DNA of 22,559 nt, taken from positions 1 to 22,559 of IMG/VR virus record IMGVR_UViG_3300047481_000562. The stretch is one strand, 5' to 3'. Position numbers and translations under genes: made by a program. The notes under the pieces were generated by a model, which was not told the origin of the DNA, did no database searches, and was given only the letters and a program-made list of their open reading frames with translations. Shown here in pieces: positions 15,805 through 22,559 of the stretch (within the stretch, counting starts at the first letter, position 1; each line of letters starts with the position of its first letter). This DNA comes from a virus.

Positions 15805-15812
15805 TATTTATT
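15805..15812 (-). promoter_or_regulatory. Late promoter-like octamer AATAAATA
   Basis: AATAAATA on the minus strand, 2 bases past the stop codon of the giant upstream gene and 16 bases before the ATG of the fibre-like gene. It is one base from the T4 late consensus. The leader would be only about 10 bases, and no ribosome site is visible. Confidence 0.45.
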
Positions 15813-15814
15813 GC

Positions 15815-18800
15815 TTAAATGTAGTTAAGGTATTTTAGAGGTTCGGTACGAATTACATATGCAGATGTGGAAATTCCACCAACTCCAACATTACCATAAA
15901 AATTAAATTCATTCTCTTCGGTTCTTGCACTTAATTGAATTTTACCCCAACTAAAGTTTCCAAAGTAGTTTGATGTTGTAATACCTCCAGAGTAACCACT
16001 ACCGGAACCAATTCCAGTAGAGTCAAAAGTAAATACAGTCGAATCAAAAGTAATATTTGTTGAGGAAAAATTAATAGTAGAAATACCACTACTAATTCTT
16101 GCATAAATTCTTCTCACTGTAGTTGTTGCAGTACCAACTGTTGCGATTCCAATCGTAGTATTTGCAACACTTACATTACTTACACTCTCTACTTGATAAA
16201 CATTATCTACAAAATTGGTCCCAATTCCTATGACATTATTACTGGTGTCTATTGATGTTATTGATGTTGTTGCAAGACCAACATTTGAATTGTAAATTAA
16301 GAAGTAGTCACCAGTTCCAATTCCACTAACTGTAATTGCAGTTCCAACGACAGAAGTATCTCTTAAGTATGAAATGGTTGGAATATAAAAATCAAATATA
16401 ACTTGATCAATTGAAGAAATTGTAGTGATTCCAAATCCAACGATTACACCAGAATCTCCACTATAAGTATCAACAGTATTATCCTCTTCAATCAAGGTAG
16501 GTGGAGATATTAAAATTAATGGTGGATTTGTGCTTGTATATCCTGTTCCTGAATTGGTAATGCTAATGAGAGAAACTGTTCCTCCTACACCAATAGTGGC
16601 AACAGCAGTAGCAGTAGTCCCCAACCCAACTGACTGTAAAGTGCTACCAATAGAAACAGAAGGATCGGTAGAATAACCAACTCCACTATCAGATATGATT
16701 ATTGAGGATATAGTGCCTGCTATAGAAACAATAGCTGTTGCTGCAGCAGAAACTCTTTCATCTTGCGATATTAATCTGATTTTTTTCTGGAATTGTAGAG
16801 AAAAATCATTTTCATTTTGTGGGTTGAAAAATGGTCTTACGCTATCAACATATATTTCTGTAGATCCTATTCCAACAGATTTTATAATATATGCAACAGG
16901 ATTAATGACTGGTTCATAGAGTTCTCTATCTTTACCAATCTCCTTCTCATTAATAATTCTATCCTCGGTTTGTCTGCACCAAACAACAGGTCTCAATAAA
17001 GTTTCATCTTCAGTATTTCCTGGACCAAAGTATGGTATGGTAGAAATAATATCTGTAGCATCAACACTAGTGACAGTTCTAGCATCTTCTTGAAGGGTTG
17101 GTTGTTGTCCACGATCATAATCATATCCGATAGTCAACTCATCTCCAATCTTAACAGTTTCAATAACATTTCTGAACACAACATCAGAATCTCCACTACC
17201 CTTGTAGAATATGATTCTACACCTATCACCAACCTTAGGTGGTTCGGTGAAAGTTATTATACTTCCACCAGTAAATGTATATCCCTCTCCTGGAACCTGT
17301 AGTATGTCATTAACAAATACAAGCAATACATCTTGAACATTTATTTTAGATCCTCTTCCAGAACGTATAGAAACAAGATTTCCGGCAGACTTTAGAGCAA
17401 ATGTGACTGTTTCTCCATCAAATAAGTTTTCAATACTGTCTAATATGTCTAAAGTTCCAAATGACCACCCAGTAAATTCATCCGTAAATGTGTTCTGTAT
17501 CGTTATCTGAAATTCTCTGAAAGGTTTCGACGGATCTGTTGGTATACCAACAAGTCCGCCAATAGGAACTGTTAATACTTCTTCTTGTCCATATGCCCTT
17601 CCGGTATTCGTTATTTCAAAATCAATAACACTAGAACCTTGTCCAACCACAACATTAATCGCGGCACCAGTTCCAAATCCAGAGGATGTTGAACTATAGA
17701 TTAATGGTATATTATCATAAGATAATGGAGAATCAAACACTACGGTAGGTGGATTGGTTGAAGTGTATCCAGATCCTGGATTTGTAATAGCGACACTTAC
17801 AATATGACCATTACTTATAGATGCTATTCCAACATAATGTAAATTTGGAGTTCCTGTGCTTGATGTTTGAACGGCAACCCTAACATTTGTTTGAATACCG
17901 GATCTATATCCCGATCCACTATTGCCAATACTAATAGAACCGATTGTTCCTGCTATAGAAACTATAGCAGTTCCTCCAGCTGAAACCAAAGGTTGATAAC
18001 CAAATCCTTCAGAAGATCCAACAGATACAATCACCCCACCTAAAGGAAGATTTGTTGTATTTGGGTCTGATGAGAGAGAAGTTGCAGTTCCCGTGAATGA
18101 TAGAGTTGTAATACCAACATCTTCACTCATGGTATAGTCGTATGATAAACCAGGACTCTGGAAAACATCATTAATTAGAATGATTGCACCTTCGGTTGCT
18201 ATACCTGTTACTCCAGATCCATTTGATCTTAAAATAAAATCTCTAGAATCTCCATTAAATTCTGCAGAAATGTCATCAAAGATATAGTTCTTATAGTAAG
18301 TTTCATTTATGGTATTTGTGATTCCGGATCTCAAGAATGTTCTTCCTTGGAAACGAGAACTTACAGATATTCCTGTCCAATCTCTTTCATCTGGCGGATT
18401 AGTACTAGTGCCTAATGGAGTATTGCCATAAGGTGCCTCTGTAAAGTTTAATGTATTTTCTACAATATTATAGTTTCCATTAACTTTAGTAACTAAAGAT
18501 CCCGTTGAGTGACCAACTAATGGTGTGCCTAACCAGTTTCTGCGAACTCTTATAGTATTGGTGCTTCCAATTCCGACTCCTTCAATCTTCATTATTTCAC
18601 TTCCAATTCTTATGAGGTCAGAACCAAAGAATGAAGTTATTCCGGTGAATAGAAGTAAATCATCAGTAGTAAAAGCTTGTTTTGCAAGTGTTGTAGTAAC
18701 TGCGGTCGATACAACTGGAGATTGGATAATATTGTCTAAAGCTATTAAAACTTTAGAATTTTGGTTTTTAGCAATAAATCTGTGAGATGTTCCGATACCG

Positions 18801-21800
18801 ACACTAGTAATGTCTAATGTTTCTGGAACAATCTTTAAAGCGTTCTCTGCAGTTGAAGCAAGTTTAACAGTATCATCGTTCACTTTTACGATATAAATTT
18901 CTTCAGGAAGTTTATCAGTACTACCAACACCAACAAATGTGGTTGTTCCAATACCTATTGCCATGGTGGTTCCTGCGCCAGCATGAACATATCTCACATT
19001 TTCCCCGGTCACAAAGAAGTGATTTGGAAGTCTAATGGTGTTACTTGATGTGTTAACAATAGTGGACGAACTACCAACAAATTCTTTTACAAAGATTGGG
19101 TCATTCTTATGCTCTAGTTCAAAAGATCTTCTAATAGATCTTTCAGTTCCTTCATAGTTACCGAATCCAGTTCTAATCGTTGCATTATTAAAGTTTATCT
19201 CATCTCTAGAATCATCCTGTATTCTCAAAGAATTCATATAAACATTAACAGTAGCATCGATACCTGCTATGGGAGTAAATAGAAGTTCAACAGTTCCTAT
19301 TCCAGATGAAGATCCAATAATTCTTGATCCAATAGTTCCCAATCCAGATACGGTCTCAATAACACCAAATTCAGTATCATAAGTATCATATGATGAAGTT
19401 TCATCAACGTAGTCATCAACTACTATTACTTCTGAAATTTGATAGCGATTGTTTGTAGTATCTGAAACTTGAACAATAAAATATGCAGAATCGTATTCAT
19501 CAGGATAACTTCCTATGGTATGAATTCCTGGAGAACCTGAAGATGAAATAGTGGTGGATCTTGCTTCAATTCTAGCATGTTTTAAATCAACAGTACCTAT
19601 CCCAGAAGTTCCTTCAGTTGTTATTGCAACTTGTATCGTATTTAATGTTACAGCAACTCCAGGATTCGGCACAAAATCAACAATTAGATTGGATCCTGAG
19701 ATGTATGGATTATATGTTCCAAATCCAGATATTCCAAAAATGCCTGCATTTGTTGTTATTTGTCCATACTCTATGAAATAAACTTCAGTTCCATCATGAA
19801 TTATATTCAACTCATCAAATTCATACTCATTCGAAGGTCCAGATATTTCAACTAGTGCTTTTACTGATCTATAAGTGGTTCCTATTGAAACAATTGATGT
19901 AGAAGCTGCTCCAGCAGTATAGTTACTTGACGTTTTTATATCAACTATCCCACCAATACTGGTGCTACCAACACTTAGTAGATTATCATCAAGATTGTAA
20001 GAAATCAAAGATAACTGATAATCATTTATAGTAAATCTAGTAGGATAGAAAGTTAGTTCACCGTCACTTCCGGATATCGAGAAGTCAAAAGAACCTAAAT
20101 CATAAACAGTTTCTGTTCTTCCATATTGATTAATGTAAGCAAATGTCCCATCATGAACAAGAGTGACCGCCATCAACTGCCTCTGAGCAGTAAATCTCAA
20201 ATCTCTAACATAAACAAAGTATTTTTGAGCTCTTACATCAGAAAGTTTAAAAGTATTTACTATACTAAATGCAGTTCCTCTTGGATTACTATTAAATAAT
20301 CCGCTTAAATCGTCTATGGAAAGAACTCTATTTCCAAATGATTCAAAATAATCTGTCAAAATTCTGCTAGAAAAAATAATTTCATCAGATAAGAAAGAAG
20401 ATCCCTGAGTTAAAGAATTTTCAGTAACAAGATCGAAGTCATAAACACAATTTAGATTTACAACTCCCGTCAAATCTCCAATAACTTCAAATGAAGTTAA
20501 ATCTGTTGATATTCCAACAACCATAGAATTCTTATTAGAATCGGTTAGTTCTGATTCCAACTGAAGATCTGAAAATTTCTTAAATCCAACAGTATGATTT
20601 AAAGAACTTACTGCATCATCCCAAGTTTGGAAAGAAACTCTCGATTTTATTGAATATGAGAAATTCTGATAATAAAAACTATCTTGAACTCTTTGTAAAG
20701 AGTCATTTAAAAATCCTGAATTTGAGTTCCATCCATTAGTTACCTTTGAAAATGTATCTAATACGAATGACGATTCAAAAGATGTTATAGAGGAGGCTAT
20801 TCCTTGTGTGTTTGAAGTTTCACCAACAATAATTTCGTTTACTCTAAAATCTGTGTTTGAGGATACTTTTAAGATTCCAGTAGTTTTATTCCAACTTTCA
20901 ACTACTCCGCTTGAAGATCCAGACTTTACATTTTCTCCATCAATAAAATCATTTTTTGTTAGAGATACGCTAAAGGTCGGGAAATATTTTTCAGGAATTA
21001 TTCTTCCAGAAGAATTCAAAGGATCAAATGTTCCGGGATTCTCTTCAAAATCTAGGTATTCGCTTAAATTATAAGTTACTGATCCTATTCCGCCTCTGTT
21101 TTCGTCAACTGCAGTTAAAGTAAATAACTGATAATCATATGCACTAGAATTATATCCTTTAAAGGTAGATCCAATACCAACACTAACATTTTCTATCAAT
21201 ACCCTATCATTAACTTGGAATGGGAAAGAATCTGCTGTACTAAATCCAACAGATAATGTTATTGTTACATCTTTTGTTATAGTGCTAAATCCGACAGAAG
21301 CAATACCTACTCCATTTGAGTTTTGGATTGGTAAAATAGTTGGAGTAGTGTTGTTGATTCCATATGTATTTTTTAATATTTCAATTCTAGAGTTTCCTAA
21401 CTCATACTTTAAATCAACATCTTCAACGATTTCATTAGTTTTTCCGTCAAAAACCAACAACCTTGGTGCCGAGTTATAACCTCTACCAAAGGAAGTGACT
21501 CCAATTGATTCAAAAGATGATAATGGTTCAACTTTCATTATTTGGGGTAAAGAAACACTAGGTCTTAGAGTTCCATCTGATGGAAAATCAAACCCAATAT
21601 CATTAATTTTTGTTCTTAGTATTTTACCAATAGATTTACTAGATGGTTCTAGTATTGCTCCAGATCCAAAGTTACTTACTACAGTCGTGATACCGGGAAT
21701 TGAATAATAATTTCTTCCCCTATCTACTATTTCAACCTTTGAAATGGGTCCATATGCTGTAGTTGAGTCGGTTTCATATGTCAATAAGGCTTCAGATGAA

Positions 21801-22559
21801 GTGTATGATGACTTTTCTGGAGTTTGTGGAATCGTGTATGTAAATGAACTTTCTGTAGATATGGAAATAGTCTGTTTTCCATTAAAAAGACTCTGTTTGA
21901 TTAAAATCTGATTGTTAGAAATAACCGTATCATCAACATCTATTTCTTCCTTTGTTAAAGGTAAAGTACTTTCAAAAACTGGATCTAATCTATAGAATAA
22001 TTTTTGAGGAGTATTATCAGTAATTGATAAGATTACCTTAGATGTGGTATCTATACCAACTCTACCAATTCTTTGCACATTAAAGGAGTTGGTATTATTA
22101 TTATCTTTATAATATAGATTTCTATATGTTTCATCCAAATAGAAATTAAGTTCAAATGCAGGATATAGAGTAGACTGATTCGTATAAGAAAGAGAAGAGT
22201 CTGATAGATCAAATACTAGTGAAGAGTTGCCATAAACTTCAATCGGCGGATTAACTTTAGAAATTGTGCCATTAGATGCACTTGTTATTCCTACGGCAGT
22301 TGGTTTCAATCCAACAGACTCGTAGTAACTATCAGATAGTTTAAAAGTGTCATCATCAATCTTTATTGCAAAATAAATTTGATTATTTACTAATCCTTGC
22401 GAGGGTGATGAAGAAGTATGTACTACCTTATCACCAGTCTTGAATCCATGATTTTGGATAGTTATTGAATTTGATAATGTATTGATTCCAGATGAAATAA
22501 ATGATTTTGGATTTATTAAAAGTTTTCTATTATAGTCATTATACGTAATAGTATATGAT
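15815..22559 (-). CDS. Giant modular tail/baseplate structural protein, start beyond right edge
   Basis: The frame is open from the right edge to the stop at 15815-15817 and gives 2247 visible residues. A TTG at 22307-22309 is an in-frame codon, not a start: the 83 codons upstream have no stop and encode matching phage-like sequence (NHGFKTGDKVVHTSSSPSQG, then a DDDTFKLSDSYY motif). Landmarks are three tandem beta domains of about 100 residues (19215-20245); a module with DLIRIGSEIMKIEGVGIGST then RVRRNWLGT (near 18530-18640); VNDxLQxPG-like modules near 18740, 18180 and 17310; and two blocks of paired GxGY repeats (17735-17986, 16500-16753). It precedes the fibre-like gene and gp8. By position it could take the place of T4 gp7 (wedge, 1032 residues), but I see no convincing similarity to gp7. 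Sequences like its central part are, from memory, conserved in cyanophages as structural proteins. Confidence 0.88.
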   Translation of the reverse strand, partial: SYTITYNDYNRKLLINPKSFISSGINTLSNSITIQNHGFKTGDKVVHTSSSPSQGLVNNQIYFAIKIDDDTFKLSDSYYESVGLKPTAVGITSASNGTISKVNPPIEVYGNSSLVFDLSDSSLSYTNQSTLYPAFELNFYLDETYRNLYYKDNNNTNSFNVQRIGRVGIDTTSKVILSITDNTPQKLFYRLDPVFESTLPLTKEEIDVDDTVISNNQILIKQSLFNGKQTISISTESSFTYTIPQTPEKSSYTSSEALLTYETDSTTAYGPISKVEIVDRGRNYYSIPGITTVVSNFGSGAILEPSSKSIGKILRTKINDIGFDFPSDGTLRPSVSLPQIMKVEPLSSFESIGVTSFGRGYNSAPRLLVFDGKTNEIVEDVDLKYELGNSRIEILKNTYGINNTTPTILPIQNSNGVGIASVGFSTITKDVTITLSVGFSTADSFPFQVNDRVLIENVSVGIGSTFKGYNSSAYDYQLFTLTAVDENRGGIGSVTYNLSEYLDFEENPGTFDPLNSSGRIIPEKYFPTFSVSLTKNDFIDGENVKSGSSSGVVESWNKTTGILKVSSNTDFRVNEIIVGETSNTQGIASSITSFESSFVLDTFSKVTNGWNSNSGFLNDSLQRVQDSFYYQNFSYSIKSRVSFQTWDDAVSSLNHTVGFKKFSDLQLESELTDSNKNSMVVGISTDLTSFEVIGDLTGVVNLNCVYDFDLVTENSLTQGSSFLSDEIIFSSRILTDYFESFGNRVLSIDDLSGLFNSNPRGTAFSIVNTFKLSDVRAQKYFVYVRDLRFTAQRQLMAVTLVHDGTFAYINQYGRTETVYDLGSFDFSISGSDGELTFYPTRFTINDYQLSLISYNLDDNLLSVGSTSIGGIVDIKTSSNYTAGAASTSIVSIGTTYRSVKALVEISGPSNEYEFDELNIIHDGTEVYFIEYGQITTNAGIFGISGFGTYNPYISGSNLIVDFVPNPGVAVTLNTIQVAITTEGTSGIGTVDLKHARIEARSTTISSSGSPGIHTIGSYPDEYDSAYFIVQVSDTTNNRYQISEVIVVDDYVDETSSYDTYDTEFGVIETVSGLGTIGSRIIGSSSGIGTVELLFTPIAGIDATVNVYMNSLRIQDDSRDEINFNNATIRTGFGNYEGTERSIRRSFELEHKNDPIFVKEFVGSSSTIVNTSSNTIRLPNHFFVTGENVRYVHAGAGTTMAIGIGTTTFVGVGSTDKLPEEIYIVKVNDDTVKLASTAENALKIVPETLDITSVGIGTSHRFIAKNQNSKVLIALDNIIQSPVVSTAVTTTLAKQAFTTDDLLLFTGITSFFGSDLIRIGSEIMKIEGVGIGSTNTIRVRRNWLGTPLVGHSTGSLVTKVNGNYNIVENTLNFTEAPYGNTPLGTSTNPPDERDWTGISVSSRFQGRTFLRSGITNTINETYYKNYIFDDISAEFNGDSRDFILRSNGSGVTGIATEGAIILINDVFQSPGLSYDYTMSEDVGITTLSFTGTATSLSSDPNTTNLPLGGVIVSVGSSEGFGYQPLVSAGGTAIVSIAGTIGSISIGNSGSGYRSGIQTNVRVAVQTSSTGTPNLHYVGIASISNGHIVSVAITNPGSGYTSTNPPTVVFDSPLSYDNIPLIYSSTSSGFGTGAAINVVVGQGSSVIDFEITNTGRAYGQEEVLTVPIGGLVGIPTDPSKPFREFQITIQNTFTDEFTGWSFGTLDILDSIENLFDGETVTFALKSAGNLVSIRSGRGSKINVQDVLLVFVNDILQVPGEGYTFTGGSIITFTEPPKVGDRCRIIFYKGSGDSDVVFRNVIETVKIGDELTIGYDYDRGQQPTLQEDARTVTSVDATDIISTIPYFGPGNTEDETLLRPVVWCRQTEDRIINEKEIGKDRELYEPVINPVAYIIKSVGIGSTEIYVDSVRPFFNPQNENDFSLQFQKKIRLISQDERVSAAATAIVSIAGTISSIIISDSGVGYSTDPSVSIGSTLQSVGLGTTATAVATIGVGGTVSLISITNSGTGYTSTNPPLILISPPTLIEEDNTVDTYSGDSGVIVGFGITTISSIDQVIFDFYIPTISYLRDTSVVGTAITVSGIGTGDYFLIYNSNVGLATTSITSIDTSNNVIGIGTNFVDNVYQVESVSNVSVANTTIGIATVGTATTTVRRIYARISSGISTINFSSTNITFDSTVFTFDSTGIGSGSGYSGGITTSNYFGNFSWGKIQLSARTEENEFNFYGNVGVGGISTSAYVIRTEPLKYLNYI
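16500..16753 (-). repeat. Paired GxGY repeat block, downstream copy
   Basis: The block encodes VSAAATAIVSIAGTISSIII, then SDSGVGYSTDP, a spacer of about 25 residues, then SLISITNSGTGYTSTNPP. It has the same order of elements as the block at 17735-17986 in the same gene. Its first half is also close to gp14 residues about 350-380. Confidence 0.85.
17735..17986 (-). repeat. Paired GxGY repeat block, upstream copy
   Basis: The block encodes VSAGGTAIVSIAGTIGSISI, then GNSGSGYRSG, a spacer of about 25 residues, then SVAITNPGSGYTSTNPP. The order and spacing match the block at 16500-16753, about 410 residues further on in the same protein. This indicates duplication of a two-repeat unit. Confidence 0.85.
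19215..20245 (-). repeat. Three diverged tandem beta domains
   Basis: Three successive segments of about 100 residues share an outline. They are FVYVRDLRF ... LVHDGTFAYINQYG ... ISGSDGELTFYP; ALVEISGPS ... IIHDGTEVYFIEYG ... ISGSNLIVDFVP; and FIVQVSDTT ... VVDDYVDETSSYDTYDTEFG ... TVELLFTP. The shared outline is a hydrophobic strand, H/V-D-G-T-x-x-Y, Y-G/F-G, and a G-x-L-x-x-x-F-x-P ending. The third has diverged most. They would form a row of beta domains in the giant tail protein. Confidence 0.7.

Noticed and set aside
20808-21074. Plus-strand frame of 88 codons opposite the giant gene
   Set aside because: It is antisense to an uninterrupted 2247-codon frame and has no start signals. Other plus-strand frames over 15815-22559 were rejected for the same reason.
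15815-22309. Complete gene starting at TTG 22309
   Set aside because: The frame is open upstream to the window edge with protein-like sequence, and no ribosome site precedes the TTG. The gene is treated as partial.
1-22559. tRNA genes, CRISPR array, integrase or insertion sequence
   Set aside because: Coding sequence covers nearly the whole window, and the gaps (at most 47 bases) are too small. The repeats seen are in-frame protein repeats without spacer-repeat regularity or terminal inverted repeats.
15815-22559. Giant protein as a direct homologue of T4 gp7
   Set aside because: Position fits loosely, but length (more than 2247 against 1032 residues), repeat content and lack of recognisable gp7 segments do not support naming it gp7.

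Overview
The window is a late structural-gene block of a T4-like myovirus (Caudoviricetes). It most likely belongs to the marine branch that infects cyanobacteria or SAR11-type hosts. The placement rests on recognisable T4 homologues in T4-like order (gp8, gp13, gp14, gp15, gp16), a large DUF4815-type structural protein typical of cyanophages, very AT-rich DNA, T4-style late-promoter octamers (TATAAATA/AATAAATA), and tightly packed genes all on one strand. The exact host cannot be settled from this window. I see no tRNA, integrase, insertion sequence, CRISPR array or host metabolic gene.

Every gene lies on the minus strand, so transcription runs from right to left. In that order: (i) a giant tail or baseplate structural protein whose start lies beyond the right edge (15815-22559); (ii) a 536-residue fibre-like protein with a gp10-type N-terminus and a C-terminal cupredoxin-like domain (14178-15788); (iii) baseplate wedge gp8 (12600-14144); (iv) a 2505-residue DUF4815-type protein (5076-12593); (v) three small genes of 75, 59 and 128 codons (4293-5074); (vi) neck proteins gp13 and gp14 (1954-4263); (vii) tail terminator gp15 and small terminase gp16 (483-1909); (viii) the start of a coiled-coil protein running off the left edge (1-435).

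The first four genes build the baseplate and its host-facing appendages. gp13, gp14 and gp15 make the neck and join head to tail. gp16 serves DNA packaging. The longest gene-free gap is 47 bases. Each of the five gaps of 26 bases or more carries a late-promoter octamer on the coding strand. Gaps of 6 bases or less and overlapping junctions point to shared transcripts and coupled translation.

The most unusual content is modular. Short beta-rich sequence modules (a GxGY repeat, a G-x-TSG-A module, an IGxE...RGxxGT module and a VNDxLQxPG module) recur in gp14, gp15, gp8, the DUF4815 protein and the giant protein, in places where T4 has shorter proteins. The fibre-like protein ends in a cupredoxin-like domain that keeps all four ligands of a type-1 copper site. 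The giant protein also carries three diverged tandem domains of about 100 residues and a duplicated two-repeat block.
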